A stretch of 61,335 nt of DNA from an uncultured Clostridia bacterium (GTDB taxonomy: Bacteria > Bacillota > Clostridia > Lachnospirales > CAG-274): positions 1-61,335 of the forward strand of contig CANQDF010000012.1 of assembly GCA_947591605.1 (NCBI GenBank), read 5' to 3'. Under the pieces are notes generated by a model that saw only the letters and a list, made by a program, of their open reading frames with translations, had not been told where the DNA came from and searched no databases. Both the position numbers and the translations under genes were made by a program. Positions 17,391-27,018 of this stretch are shown here, in pieces. Positions within the stretch are counted from its first letter, which is position 1; each line of letters starts with the position of its first letter.

Positions 17391-18440
17391 TTATTCCTCC
17401 GATGAGGTCGAAGGCTCGGCTGCCTCAGTATCCGACATATCCTGTTCGGTATTTTCCTCCTGCTCACTTTCCATTTCGGCAAGAACTTCATTTACATCCC
17501 TATAGGAATCGATATCTTCCGGAGGAGTAACCTTGGTGGAATTTATATCCGAGAAATTGGCAACCACTGAATATTTAAACGGACTTTGCTTTACCTCGGA
17601 GGTATTTTCCTCACTCTCGGAAGGCGTTGTTGTGGTAAACTGGGCGTCAAGCTCCATATCATAGCCGATTATATAGCCGTCGCTGTCAACAACAAAGTAG
17701 AGATATGCCTCGTTTACGGACATGGTTTCATTTTCGGCAAAGGACTCGCCGCCGCCTACCATATTTGAGATCATCATATCGGCTATGGATTCGTTATCAA
17801 ATTTAACGGTATATTTGGTTTCCTTTTTGGATGAAACCTTGTATGCGCTTTCTGCAACATCACCGTTAAACTGTATGGCATAGTTGCCGATATAATACAT
17901 AAAACCCGAGTAATCGACAGCTTCCTTTACCTTGTTGTCGTCAAGGCTGTAATAAACATATCCGTCCGAATAATAGCAATCTCCGAGGCTTGCAACGGAT
18001 TCCCCGTTAAGCTCGTTTGCAATGTTTGCGGCAACTATTCTTTCGGGAACAGGCTGCTCGCTGTCGGCATCCTCCTCGGATGATCCGCTCTCTTCGTCAG
18101 CTTCGCTTGTGCTTGGCTCCTCATCTGTTTTTGCATCGGGATTCGGCTGAAATTGTATCTTAGATGTTGATTTGCTTGACGATGTTTCGTCATCCTCGGT
18201 CAGCTGAATATTAACCTCCGATTCAATCGTAGCGGAATCGGCATTGTCGGTAAGCTCCATAGCATCGGAAAATGCCTGCATAACAGTTTTTCCGTCAACA
18301 GATTCACCTGTCTTCATATCATCAAAAAGGTTTGCGTTTGCCGTACCCGAATTTACTCTTTCGGTTCCCTTGCCGCTGCATCCCGAAAGCATACAAAATG
18401 CGATCATTGTGCATACAGCTATTTTTAAATTTCTTTTCAT
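17391..18440 (-). CDS. Lipoprotein of unknown function (LppX/LolA-like fold suspected)
   Basis: 349 residues with lipobox MLSGC (Cys21). An acidic, Ser/Glu-rich linker (about 105-130) splits a beta-rich domain with the strands DGYVYYSLDDNKVKEAVDY and VVDSDGYIIGYDMELDAQF. This layout recalls DUF6612/LppX-LprG-like extracellular lipid- or peptidoglycan-binding lipoproteins, but the match is by eye only. The acidic tail is rich in Glu, Ser and Pro. AAGGAG precedes ATG 18440, whose ATGA overlaps the recN stop, so it is translationally coupled to recN. The downstream SLH protein seems to carry a related domain. Function not known. Confidence 0.7.
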   Translation of the reverse strand: MKRNLKIAVCTMIAFCMLSGCSGKGTERVNSGTANANLFDDMKTGESVDGKTVMQAFSDAMELTDNADSATIESEVNIQLTEDDETSSSKSTSKIQFQPNPDAKTDEEPSTSEADEESGSSEEDADSEQPVPERIVAANIANELNGESVASLGDCYYSDGYVYYSLDDNKVKEAVDYSGFMYYIGNYAIQFNGDVAESAYKVSSKKETKYTVKFDNESIADMMISNMVGGGESFAENETMSVNEAYLYFVVDSDGYIIGYDMELDAQFTTTTPSESEENTSEVKQSPFKYSVVANFSDINSTKVTPPEDIDSYRDVNEVLAEMESEQEENTEQDMSDTEAAEPSTSSEE

Positions 18441-20140
18441 ATTTTCTCCTTATTTTTTATTTTAAAATTATCTGCCATACGCTTCATATCCCTTGCGGCA
18501 TTAAGCGTAGTTTCTGTGATCTGGGCGCCGCCTATAAGCCTTGCGAGCTCCTGCTCGATATCACTGTCATCTATCTCCTTGACAACGGTGGATGTGGTAT
18601 TATCCGATGTATGCTTGTCAATAAGATAGTTGCTGTCAGCCATAGCGGCTATCTGCGGCAGATGGGTTATGCACAGTATCTGATGAGATTTTGCAAGGAA
18701 AGACATTTTTTCCGCAACCCTTTGGGCTGTTCTGCCGCTGATACCCGTATCTATCTCATCAAAAATAAATGTGCCTATTTTGTCAACATCGGCAAGTATT
18801 ACCTTAAGAGCAAGCATTACACGGCTCATTTCACCGCCGGAGGCAATTTTATTGATAGGCTTTGGCTCTTCACCGAGATTGTCGGAAATAAGAAATTCCA
18901 CCTTATCCTTGCCACGCTCGTTTATCTGCTCGGCAGGGCTTACCTTTACATTAAATACAGCATTTATCATACCGAGGTCGTAGAGCACCTCTTCTATCCT
19001 TTTACCGAGCTTGCCCGATTCACTGTGCCTTATTTCGCTTACCTCATCCGCAAATTTATTGAATACTCTCTCGTCGGATTCCTTGCGTATCTGGTACTCC
19101 ATTATAAGGTCGGCACTGTTTTCTATCATTGCAAGCTTTTCCTCGGTTTTTTCAACATAAGCATTTATCTCGTCAATTGTAGAGCCGTATTTCTTTTTAA
19201 GCTCATATATAAGCTGAAGCCTTGTTTCAATTTCATCAAGCCCTTTTGGGTCGGTATCAAGTACATCGGCATAGCTCCTGAGCTTTGCTATAACATCCTC
19301 AAGCTGTGCCGAAACGCTTTCAAGGGCTTCCTCAACAGGCGCCTGGGTACTGTCGTACCTTGCAAGATGCTTTACCGCATCAAGGGCGGACGCTATCTGG
19401 TCGGAGGCAGAACCCGTATCGCTGCGGTACAGCCTGTTTAATGCTTCGTCACTGTATTTTTTAAGCTTTACGCCGTTTGCTATAATATCACGCTTTTCGC
19501 TCAGCTCGTCCTCCTCGCCGGGCTTGAGGTTTGCCATCCTTATCTCGTTTATCTGATATTTATAAAGATCCTTGCGAGCCTCTCTGTCCGCATCATCTCC
19601 GTTCATATCTTCAAGCATTTTGATAGCCTCTTTAAGGGATCTGTATCTGCTTTTTACCTTATTAAGCTTATCCTTTATATCCTCGCCGCATGCGCTGTCA
19701 AGCAAAACAAGCTGATTTTCGTTTTTAAGGAGGGACTGATGGTCGTATTGTCCGTGTATATCAACAAGATATTCGCTTATCTCCTTAAGCATTCCCACAG
19801 TTGCGGTCCTGCCGTTTATTTTACAGCTTGATTTGCCGTCGGTGCCAAAGCTCCTTTCAAGCAAAACACAGCCCTCGGAATCGGGACGCACATCAAGCTC
19901 GGCAAGCTTGCCTCTGATGTAATCGTTTTCAACGGAAAATACAGCCCACACCTCCGCTGCCTTTGCACCGGATTTAATGTTGTCCTTATCTGCTTTTTCC
20001 CCAAGAACAAAATTTATTGCACCAAAAATTATGGATTTGCCGGATCCCGTTTCACCCGTAAGCACATTGAGGCCCGGCCCCAGCTTAATTTCAAGCTCAT
20101 CAATAAGCGCATAATTTCTGATATGTAGTGTTTCAAGCAT
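18437..20140 (-). CDS. recN: DNA repair protein RecN
   Basis: SMC-like ATPase of 567 residues acting in double-strand-break repair. N-terminal head with MLETLHIRNYALIDELEI and Walker A GETGSGKSIIFGAINFVLG (about 29-47). Two long coiled-coil arms (about 150-350) come next. The C-terminal head has the signature FLISDNLGEEPKPINKIASGGEMSRVMLALK, Walker B TFIFDEIDTGISGRTA and the H-loop ILCITHLPQIAAMAD. It lies 66 bases after argR, as in most Clostridia and Bacilli. The stop overlaps the next gene start by ATGA. Confidence 0.97.
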   Translation of the reverse strand: MLETLHIRNYALIDELEIKLGPGLNVLTGETGSGKSIIFGAINFVLGEKADKDNIKSGAKAAEVWAVFSVENDYIRGKLAELDVRPDSEGCVLLERSFGTDGKSSCKINGRTATVGMLKEISEYLVDIHGQYDHQSLLKNENQLVLLDSACGEDIKDKLNKVKSRYRSLKEAIKMLEDMNGDDADREARKDLYKYQINEIRMANLKPGEEDELSEKRDIIANGVKLKKYSDEALNRLYRSDTGSASDQIASALDAVKHLARYDSTQAPVEEALESVSAQLEDVIAKLRSYADVLDTDPKGLDEIETRLQLIYELKKKYGSTIDEINAYVEKTEEKLAMIENSADLIMEYQIRKESDERVFNKFADEVSEIRHSESGKLGKRIEEVLYDLGMINAVFNVKVSPAEQINERGKDKVEFLISDNLGEEPKPINKIASGGEMSRVMLALKVILADVDKIGTFIFDEIDTGISGRTAQRVAEKMSFLAKSHQILCITHLPQIAAMADSNYLIDKHTSDNTTSTVVKEIDDSDIEQELARLIGGAQITETTLNAARDMKRMADNFKIKNKEKI

Positions 20141-20206
20141 ACTTATACCTCCAATAACAGGCTTTACGGCACATCCCCAAGCCTTTAATATTTATAATAA
20201 GCTGTA

Positions 20207-20650
20207 TCAACGGCTGCGCAGCCGTTCGATAAGACGAATTGCCTTCTGCTCGGTCTTAACGACACAAAATATAGTGTCATCGCCTGCAATTGTCCCCATG
20301 ATCTCACTGTTGCCCATGGAATCAAGTGCAAGAGCAACAGCCATTGCCATACCGTTAAGTGTTTTTATGACAATTATATTTTGTGCATAATCCATGGAAA
20401 TAACACCTTCACGAAAAACACGGCTCAGCTGCTCGGATATTTTGGCATCCTCCGAGGCAAGCACAGCATATTTCTGTCCTCCGCTGCTTGTGGTCACCTT
20501 TGTGACCTTAAGCTCACGCATATCACGGGAAATGGTAGCCTGCGTCACGTTAAAGCCGTCATTTATGAGCATTTCAGCCAGTTGATCCTGAGTTTCTATC
20601 TCATGTTCCTTAATAAGCTCCACAATTCTGGATTGTCTTTTTATCTTCAT
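20207..20650 (-). CDS. argR: Arginine repressor ArgR/AhrC
   Basis: 147 residues, the usual length. An N-terminal winged helix-turn-helix (residues 1-70; QATISRDMRELKV is the recognition segment) is followed by a C-terminal arginine-binding, hexamer-forming domain with GTIAGDDTIFCVV. It represses arginine biosynthesis and activates catabolism when arginine is bound. GGAGTGG precedes the start and a good promoter lies just upstream, so argR-recN can be transcribed apart from nadK. Confidence 0.96.
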   Translation of the reverse strand: MKIKRQSRIVELIKEHEIETQDQLAEMLINDGFNVTQATISRDMRELKVTKVTTSSGGQKYAVLASEDAKISEQLSRVFREGVISMDYAQNIIVIKTLNGMAMAVALALDSMGNSEIMGTIAGDDTIFCVVKTEQKAIRLIERLRSR

Positions 20651-20674
20651 AAATTATCCACTCCGACAAGTTAT

Positions 20675-20703
20675 ATTATATAATCAATTTAAAAATTTTA
20701 CAA
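20675..20703 (-). promoter_or_regulatory. Sigma-A type promoter of argR-recN
   Basis: Minus strand TTGTAA (20703-20698), 17-base spacer, TATAAT (20680-20675), 25 bases before the argR start. An A+T-rich setting is common for ArgR boxes, but no clear ARG box was assigned. Confidence 0.65.
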
Positions 20704-20733
20704 CAAAATTTAATAAAAATATCTGAAACTGTT

Positions 20734-21582
20734 TTAATCGCTTACAAGCATCTTGCTGCGCAGTATATCGTAAAAGCTCATCTGGGTGGTGCGTATGGTT
20801 TTTGCAACATAACCCGACTTTTTAACGGTTACAATATCACCCGGTGCAAGCGGTATGCTGTCCTGACCGTCCATGTGCAGCACTACACTGCTGTATGAGC
20901 TCTCCACCCTTATTTTTACCACATCGCTGCCCGATATTACAAAGGGGCGTGATGTAAGCGAATGGGGGCATACATAAGTTATTGCCATAAGATCCGTATC
21001 GGGCTTCAATATGGGGCCTCCCGCAGAAAGATTGTAGGCGGTTGAGCCTGTGGGCGTTGAAATAATAATGCCGTCCGCTCTGCAGCTGCTGATATAGTCG
21101 TCATTTATTTTTAACCCCAGTTTGATTACCTTTGAAAAAACCGAATTTGTTATATACACCTCATTTAAGGCAATATTTGTATTATATCCGCTGTATTCCC
21201 TTTTTACGGATGCCTCAAGCATCATGCGCTCCTCGGTTTTATAATTTCCGTCCAGCACGTTTTTAATTGCCTTTTTTGCGTCATTGCGCTCACAGTCGGC
21301 AAGATAGCCGAGGGTACCTATATTAATGCCGTGTATGGGCACATTGTAAACGGCGGCACGTCTTGCCACCCTCAATATAGTTCCGTCACCGCCAAGCACA
21401 ATAATAAAATCCGCATTTCTGTACATATAGTCGCTTGTAACGGTATTATGGCTGCCAAGCTCTGCCGAAGCATCGGTAACCATCGGCACACAGCCGTTTT
21501 CCGACACATATTGCATAAGCTCCCTTGTATACTGCATATTGGGATCCTTATCAAGGTTTGTAATAAAGCCTATCTTTTTCAT
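20734..21582 (-). CDS. nadK: NAD kinase
   Basis: 282 residues from ATG 21582; the GTG at 21591 overlaps the tlyA stop and GGTGATC precedes the ATG. Phosphorylates NAD to NADP in the cytoplasm. Motifs: GGDGTILRVARRA (nucleotide/phosphate loop, about 66-78) with the catalytic Asp, ALNEVYITNS, DGIIISTPTGSTAYNLSAGG, and the C-terminal PHSLTSRPFVI. Part of the conserved dxs-tlyA-nadK-argR-recN order. Start choice is moderately certain. Confidence 0.95.
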   Translation of the reverse strand: MKKIGFITNLDKDPNMQYTRELMQYVSENGCVPMVTDASAELGSHNTVTSDYMYRNADFIIVLGGDGTILRVARRAAVYNVPIHGINIGTLGYLADCERNDAKKAIKNVLDGNYKTEERMMLEASVKREYSGYNTNIALNEVYITNSVFSKVIKLGLKINDDYISSCRADGIIISTPTGSTAYNLSAGGPILKPDTDLMAITYVCPHSLTSRPFVISGSDVVKIRVESSYSSVVLHMDGQDSIPLAPGDIVTVKKSGYVAKTIRTTQMSFYDILRSKMLVSD

Positions 21583-21587
21583 GATGA

Positions 21588-22364
21588 TCACCCGTTAAAA
21601 CTGTCAAAAGCCGTATCCACAGCCGCATTTATATCAACACTTACACCGTCGGAGCCGTTGACAAGACATATAAAGTACTCTATATTTCCGTCACCGCCCT
21701 TTATGGGGGAATGAGTAAAGCCCTTTACCGCCATGCCCGACTGCCTTACATTATCCATAACCTCGGAGAGCAGCTTTTTATGTATACGCTTATCTTTGAC
21801 AATGCCGTTTTTGCCTACAGAGTGTCTGCCCGCCTCAAACTGCGGCTTTATAAGTATTACCGCTTTTCCGTTGTCATTAAGCAGCTCCTTTGCCTTATAA
21901 AGTATTTTTGTTACGGATATAAACGACACATCGACACAGACTATATCCGCCTTTGGGAGCTGTGCCGTGCGTATATCCGTGTTCTCCATAGAGATAACCC
22001 TTTTATTGTTTTTAAGCTTATCCGCAAGCTGACTGCTGCCAACATCAACGGCATACACAAGATGTGCGTTCTTCTGCAAAAGGCAGTCCGTAAAACCGCC
22101 CATGGATGCGCCTATATCTATACATACAAGGCCGTTGGGGTCTATGTCAAAGCAGTCAAGCGCCTTTTCAAGCTTTAAGCCGCCCCTGCCCACATATTTA
22201 AGTATGTCGGAGCTTTCCAGCGTTATAACATCATCATATGTCACCTGCTCGGACGGCTTTAATACGGCTTTGCCGTTTACGCTTACCTTTCCGTCCTTAA
22301 TAAGCTCAGATGCCTTTTGACGTGATATGTTAAAACGCTCCTTTACCGCAATATCAACTCTCAT
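21588..22364 (-). CDS. tlyA: TlyA-family rRNA 2'-O-methyltransferase (hemolysin A)
   Basis: 258 residues: an S4 RNA-binding domain (residues 1-60; RVDIAVKERFNISRQKASELI) followed by an FtsJ/RrmJ-type SAM domain with VCIDIGASMGGFTDCLL (about 80-97), VDVGSSQLADKL and VCVDVSFISVTKIL. Members methylate cytidine 2'-O in 16S and/or 23S rRNA. It overlaps the dxs stop by 11 bases and its ribosome site (AGGGATATAATTACAA) is weak, which suggests coupling to dxs translation. Confidence 0.93.
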   Translation of the reverse strand: MRVDIAVKERFNISRQKASELIKDGKVSVNGKAVLKPSEQVTYDDVITLESSDILKYVGRGGLKLEKALDCFDIDPNGLVCIDIGASMGGFTDCLLQKNAHLVYAVDVGSSQLADKLKNNKRVISMENTDIRTAQLPKADIVCVDVSFISVTKILYKAKELLNDNGKAVILIKPQFEAGRHSVGKNGIVKDKRIHKKLLSEVMDNVRQSGMAVKGFTHSPIKGGDGNIEYFICLVNGSDGVSVDINAAVDTAFDSFNG

Positions 22365-24225
22365 TTGTAATTATATCCCTGATTTTTTTGTAAAGCCCTT
22401 CGCCGTCCATACCGTAGCGCTCAAAAAGCTGAGTCCTTGTGCCCTGATCAATATATGCGTCCGGAAATGCAAAGTTTTTTATCTTTGCATTGCAGCCTTT
22501 TTCCGCCGCTTTCTGGGCAAAAAGGCAGCCAAAACCGCCCGAATGTATATTATCCTCAAAGGTAAATACATATTCAAACGAGGATATAACACGTTCTGTC
22601 ATTTGCTCGTCTATGGGCGAAACAAAGCGTACATTTATAAGCTCGGGGGTGTATCCGTCATTTAACAGCCTTTCATAGACACCCGCAGCACTGTCTGCCA
22701 TGGCGCCTACGCTCAGGAGAGCTATCCTTTCACCCTTATATACGGTTTCCGCTCTGCCGTATTCAATAGGCTCATTGACAGCCTTGAACACTTCGGATGC
22801 CGCACCCCTGGGGTATCTTATGCTCACAGGTCTGTTCAGCTTTACGGCAAAATCTATCATAGCCTCAAGCTCGTATCTGTTTTTTGGTGCCATCACCGTC
22901 ATACCGGGGATACTGCTCATAAAAGTAAGGTCGTAAATCCCCTGATGTGTGCAGCCGTCGTCACCTACGATGCCTGCTCTGTCAATTGCAAATATTACAG
23001 GCAGCTTTTGTATGCAAACATCGTGTATTATCTGATCGTAGCTGCGCTGCAAAAACGTGGAATATACGGCAAAAAACGGTATCATGCCGCACTTGGCAAG
23101 CCCTGCGGCAAACGTAACGGCATGTCCCTCCGCAATACCGACATCAAACATACGGTCGGGAAATTCCTTCCCGAATGCTTCCATACCCGTGCCTGACGGC
23201 ATTGCCGCAGTTATGCCGCAAATACGCTTATCCTCCTTTGCAACGGATATAAGCTTTTTGGAAAAGACTTCGGAGTATGTTGTACTGCCTGAAGAAGAGA
23301 GCATATTGCCTGTATTGACATCAAACCTGCCTACCCCGTGGAACTTGCTGGGCTGTACCTCCGCCGGTTCATAGCCCTTGCCCTTTTTGGTTATTACATG
23401 CAAAAGCACAGGCTCGTTTATCCTTTTTATTTTATTTAAAATGTGTACCAGCTTTTTAATATCGTGTCCGTCAACGGGGCCTATATATTTTATACCAAGC
23501 TGCTCAAACATAATATTGGGCATAAGGGAGTACTTTAAGCCCTCCTTTGTTTTGCCGATAAAGTTTATGAGCGGCGCACCCACTACGGGGAACTTATCCA
23601 GGGTTCTTTTTATATCAGACTTTGCGTCAATATACTTTTCGGCTGTTCTGAGCTCGTTGAGGTATCTGCTTACGGCTCCGACATTTTCCGAAATGGACAT
23701 CTGGTTGTCGTTTAGCACTATAAGCATTTTTGCATTGCTTCTGCCAACGTTGTTCATCGCTTCATACACAAGACCGCCCGTCATGGCGCCGTCACCTATC
23801 ACGGCAACAACATTATAGCTTTCACCCCGTATATCTCTGCCCATTGCAATACCCAATGCAGCCGAAATCGAGGTAGAGCTGTGTCCCGTTGTAAAGCTGT
23901 CATAGGGGCTCTCCTTTATCTGAGGGAAGCCGCTTAAGCCGTCAAGCTTTCTGAGGTTTTCAAACTCATTGCGCCTGCCTGTAAGTATTTTGTGAGTATA
24001 TGCCTGATGACCCACATCCCACACTATTTTATCTCTAGGACAGCAAAAGCAATAATGCAGCGCTATCGTAAGCTCCACAACACCCAGGTTTGACGCAAGG
24101 TGTCCGCCTGTTTTGGATACACTGTTTATAAGGAATTCTCTTATCTCATCCGCAAGCTTATCAAGCTTTTTGATTTCAAGCTTTTTAAGATCCTCCGGAG
24201 AATTTATCTTGTTAAGGTACGTCAT
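22354..24225 (-). CDS. dxs: 1-deoxy-D-xylulose-5-phosphate synthase
   Basis: Thiamine-diphosphate enzyme of 623 residues that joins pyruvate and glyceraldehyde-3-phosphate at the head of the MEP isoprenoid route. Domains: N-terminal TPP-binding with GHSSTSISAALGIA and GDGAMTGGLVYEAMNN (about 150-165), pyrimidine-binding middle with EGHAVTFAAGLAKCG and DRAGIVGDDGCTHQG, and a C-terminal transketolase domain ending near the tlyA start. It sits close to ispA, with a PAP2-like gene between them, so this stretch is an isoprenoid cluster. Confidence 0.97.
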   Translation of the reverse strand: MTYLNKINSPEDLKKLEIKKLDKLADEIREFLINSVSKTGGHLASNLGVVELTIALHYCFCCPRDKIVWDVGHQAYTHKILTGRRNEFENLRKLDGLSGFPQIKESPYDSFTTGHSSTSISAALGIAMGRDIRGESYNVVAVIGDGAMTGGLVYEAMNNVGRSNAKMLIVLNDNQMSISENVGAVSRYLNELRTAEKYIDAKSDIKRTLDKFPVVGAPLINFIGKTKEGLKYSLMPNIMFEQLGIKYIGPVDGHDIKKLVHILNKIKRINEPVLLHVITKKGKGYEPAEVQPSKFHGVGRFDVNTGNMLSSSGSTTYSEVFSKKLISVAKEDKRICGITAAMPSGTGMEAFGKEFPDRMFDVGIAEGHAVTFAAGLAKCGMIPFFAVYSTFLQRSYDQIIHDVCIQKLPVIFAIDRAGIVGDDGCTHQGIYDLTFMSSIPGMTVMAPKNRYELEAMIDFAVKLNRPVSIRYPRGAASEVFKAVNEPIEYGRAETVYKGERIALLSVGAMADSAAGVYERLLNDGYTPELINVRFVSPIDEQMTERVISSFEYVFTFEDNIHSGGFGCLFAQKAAEKGCNAKIKNFAFPDAYIDQGTRTQLFERYGMDGEGLYKKIRDIITNES

Positions 24226-24242
24226 AAAAACACGCCTCTCTG

Positions 24243-24695
24243 TCAGTTAATCAAAAAAAATATTATAGCTATGACAAATCCAAGCAAGGCTCCTGCGCCT
24301 ACCTCTATGGGTGTATGCCCCAAAAGCTCCTTAAGCTTTACATCAAGCTTAAGACCTCTTGACTCCATACGCTCCATAATTATATTAAGCACTGCCGCCT
24401 GCTTGCCTGCCGCACGTCTGACGCCTGCTGCATCGTACATAACTACCATTGCAATAACAAAGCAGATTGCAAAGTAGACCGAATCAAACCCCTGCGTAAA
24501 GCCTACCCCCATACCAAGCGAGGTAACAAAGGCACTGTGTGAGCTTGGCATACCTCCCGAGGAAATTATAAGCTTGAGATCCAGCGTCCTGTTTTCCACA
24601 ATATTTATAATTATTTTTATGACCTGTGCAATTGCCCAGGATAAAGCAGCAACGCCTATAAGCCTGTTGCTTAAAAACTGATATAAGTAATTCAT
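24243..24695 (-). CDS. Divergent PAP2-family membrane protein (DUF212)
   Basis: 150 residues with about four membrane helices. The motif SSGGMPSSHSAFVTSLGMGVG (about 45-65) corresponds to the PAP2 phosphatase SxxxH site, and YDAAGVRRAAGKQA (about 88-101) is typical of the DUF212/YuiD group. Bacterial members are thought to act on lipid phosphates, and the place between ispA and dxs suggests an isoprenyl phosphate, but the substrate is unproven. GGAG precedes the ATG. Confidence 0.9.
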   Translation of the reverse strand: MNYLYQFLSNRLIGVAALSWAIAQVIKIIINIVENRTLDLKLIISSGGMPSSHSAFVTSLGMGVGFTQGFDSVYFAICFVIAMVVMYDAAGVRRAAGKQAAVLNIIMERMESRGLKLDVKLKELLGHTPIEVGAGALLGFVIAIIFFLIN

Positions 24696-24707
24696 AAAAA
24701 CTCCTGT

Positions 24708-25586
24708 TTAATTGACCCTATCCACAAGACTTTTGCAGTAATTATGCAAAAAGCTGTTTTCTCCTCCGAGTTCCGCTGCCGTTTCATTGACTCGGCGGCA
24801 AAGCTCGGCATAATCCGCCCTTGCCTTGTCAATGCCGTACATGGAAACATAGGTAGCCTTTTCGTTTTTTTCATCGCTGAACACGGGTTTACCCAGAACA
24901 TCACTGCTGGATGTCACATCGAGTATATCGTCCATTATTTGAAAGGCAAGGCCAAGCTTATCACCCATAAACTCATATTTTCTTACCCTATCCTCATCGG
25001 CGCCGGAAAGAACGGCACCGTTCATAAGGGCTGCTTTAATAAGACCGCCTGTTTTATTTTTATGGATATAGTCCAAGGTGTCCCCGTCAATTTTTTTGCC
25101 CTCCGAGGTAACGTCCGCAACCTGTCCTACCAGCATGCCGCAGCTGCCCGAAAGCCTTGCGGTAAGCTCTGCCGCACGGATAAACCTTTTCTGCGGACAC
25201 TCGCACGCCTTGGCAAGCATTATTTCAAAGGCATAGGTCAAAAGCCCGTCACCCGCAAGCACAGCCAGCGCCTGACCGAAACGCTTATGACACGTAGGCT
25301 GACCCCGTCTGAAATCGTCATTGTCCATTTCGGGCAGATCATCGTGTATAAGAGAATAAGTATGTATCATTTCCAACGCACAGGCATAGGGCATAACATC
25401 CTCGATACTGCCGTTTTCCGCCTCGCAGGCAGAGAGCATGAGCACAGGACGCAGTCTTTTGCCGCCTGCAAACACGCTGTAGCCCATTGCCTCATATATT
25501 ATCTCGGGATATTTTGGCTTTAAGTATTCCTCCAAAGCGGCATTTACAGCCAATATCTTTTTCCTAAGTTCGTTTTCAAAATTCAT
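24708..25586 (-). CDS. ispA: Farnesyl diphosphate synthase (polyprenyl synthetase)
   Basis: 292 residues, all-alpha. First Asp-rich motif in HDDLPEMDNDDFRRGQPT (about 83-100) and second in QIMDDILDVTSS (about 220-231); Lys/Arg for diphosphate in FAGGKRLRPVL. It condenses IPP with DMAPP/GPP. The ATG overlaps the xseB stop (ATGA) behind AAGGAGG, part of the xseA-xseB-ispA-dxs block. Confidence 0.95.
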   Translation of the reverse strand: MNFENELRKKILAVNAALEEYLKPKYPEIIYEAMGYSVFAGGKRLRPVLMLSACEAENGSIEDVMPYACALEMIHTYSLIHDDLPEMDNDDFRRGQPTCHKRFGQALAVLAGDGLLTYAFEIMLAKACECPQKRFIRAAELTARLSGSCGMLVGQVADVTSEGKKIDGDTLDYIHKNKTGGLIKAALMNGAVLSGADEDRVRKYEFMGDKLGLAFQIMDDILDVTSSSDVLGKPVFSDEKNEKATYVSMYGIDKARADYAELCRRVNETAAELGGENSFLHNYCKSLVDRVN

Positions 25587-25822
25587 ATGTCCTCCTTGAC
25601 ATCAAAGGGCTGTTTTTCAAACACGCCTTCGGCTTTTTTACGCAGAACGGAAATTTCCTGTTCAGCCGCTTTAAGCTTATCTGCGCAGAACAGCGAAAGG
25701 TCAACGCCCTCCTTATACAGCTTGACCGTGCTGTCCAGGTCTGCATCGCTGTTTTCCATAATATTGACTATCTCCTCCAATCTGCGGAGTGATTCTTCAA
25801 AATTCTTTTTTTTAGCTGCCAT
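25583..25822 (-). CDS. xseB: Exonuclease VII small subunit
   Basis: 79 residues, the expected size: KKKNFEESLRRLEEIVNIME then LDSTVKLYKEGVDLS, the two-helix XseB signature. It binds XseA to form the single-strand-specific exonuclease VII. It starts 2 bases after the xseA stop behind GAGGAG and overlaps ispA by ATGA. Confidence 0.94.
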   Translation of the reverse strand: MAAKKKNFEESLRRLEEIVNIMENSDADLDSTVKLYKEGVDLSLFCADKLKAAEQEISVLRKKAEGVFEKQPFDVKEDI

Positions 25823-25824
25823 AT

Positions 25825-27018
25825 TTACTCCTCTACCGTTACGGTTATATCTCCGTCGTAAAGCTTTATATCAAGCTTTTGACCCGAATGTGTATCCTTT
25901 GCGCTTTTAACTATGCAGCCGTCCTTGTTATATGCAAGGCAGTATCCCTTTTTCATTATCGTGAGCGGGGATAACCTTTCAAGCCCCTCCGATAATGCGC
26001 ACAGGTTCATCTGCTTTTTCTCCGTATAAGCCGATACTATGCGGTCAAGCCTTTTATAAAGCTCACTTACCGTTATTTCATCGTTTATTATGTCATCCGC
26101 AGGGTATCTGAATACATTTTTGTTCACAAGAGTATCCAGCGCCAAGCGGTTATCTCTCAGCTTGCCCGCAGCCGATAAATTCATACGGTTTACAAGACCC
26201 TTTACAATATCGCCAAAGCTTACCGCCTCGGGTACGGCTATCTCTGCAGCTGCCGACGGAGTTGACGCACGCATATCGGCAACAAAATCGGCTATGGTAA
26301 AATCGGTTTCATGCCCTACAGCAGAAATTACGGGGATATCCGACTCATAAATTGCCATTGCAACCGATTCATCGTTGAATGCCCACAGATCCTCAATTGA
26401 GCCGCCGCCTCTGCCGACTATGATGGTATCGGCACCGCCCCATTCGTTTATTTCCCTTATAGCTCGTACAATATCCGCAGGCGCATCCTCTCCCTGTACA
26501 AGCACAGGTGATACAACAAGCCTGACAGAGGGATCTCTGCGTCCCGAAATGTGTATTATATCCCTTATGGCGGCGCCGGTGGGAGATGTAACAACTGCTA
26601 TACATTCGGGGTACTTGGGTATAGGTTTTTTATGGCTTTTATCAAAATAGCCGTTAGCATCCAACTTTTCCTTAAGCTTTTCGTATGCAAGATAAAGCGC
26701 ACCCTTGCCCGCAGGCTCCATAATGCTTACATAAAGCTGATATTTACCCGTTTTTTCATACATGGATATATGTCCGTAAACAGTTACCCTCATACCGTTT
26801 TCGGGCATAAATTTAAGCTTTTGCGCATCGGTTCTGAACATGACGGCATCCACTGCGGCATTTTCATCCTTGAGGGTAAAATAAAAATGTCCGCTGCTAT
26901 GGGCTTTAAAGTTTGAAATTTCACCCTCTACAAAAACATCCCTTAAAAAAACATCGTTTTCAAGAAGCTGTTTTACATACCTGTTGACCTGTGTTACCGT
27001 ATAAACATAGGATCTCAT
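25825..27018 (-). CDS. xseA: Exonuclease VII large subunit
   Basis: 397 residues: N-terminal OB-fold (residues 1-100; VEGEISNFKAHSSGHFYFTLKD) and catalytic domain with VTSPTGAAIRDI (about 145) and DTIIVGRGGGSIEDLWAFND (about 190-209), followed by ISAVGHETDFTIADFVAD and a coiled-coil C-terminus that binds XseB. It degrades single-stranded DNA to oligonucleotides. The start overlaps the nusB stop (ATGA). Confidence 0.96.
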   Translation of the reverse strand: MRSYVYTVTQVNRYVKQLLENDVFLRDVFVEGEISNFKAHSSGHFYFTLKDENAAVDAVMFRTDAQKLKFMPENGMRVTVYGHISMYEKTGKYQLYVSIMEPAGKGALYLAYEKLKEKLDANGYFDKSHKKPIPKYPECIAVVTSPTGAAIRDIIHISGRRDPSVRLVVSPVLVQGEDAPADIVRAIREINEWGGADTIIVGRGGGSIEDLWAFNDESVAMAIYESDIPVISAVGHETDFTIADFVADMRASTPSAAAEIAVPEAVSFGDIVKGLVNRMNLSAAGKLRDNRLALDTLVNKNVFRYPADDIINDEITVSELYKRLDRIVSAYTEKKQMNLCALSEGLERLSPLTIMKKGYCLAYNKDGCIVKSAKDTHSGQKLDIKLYDGDITVTVEE

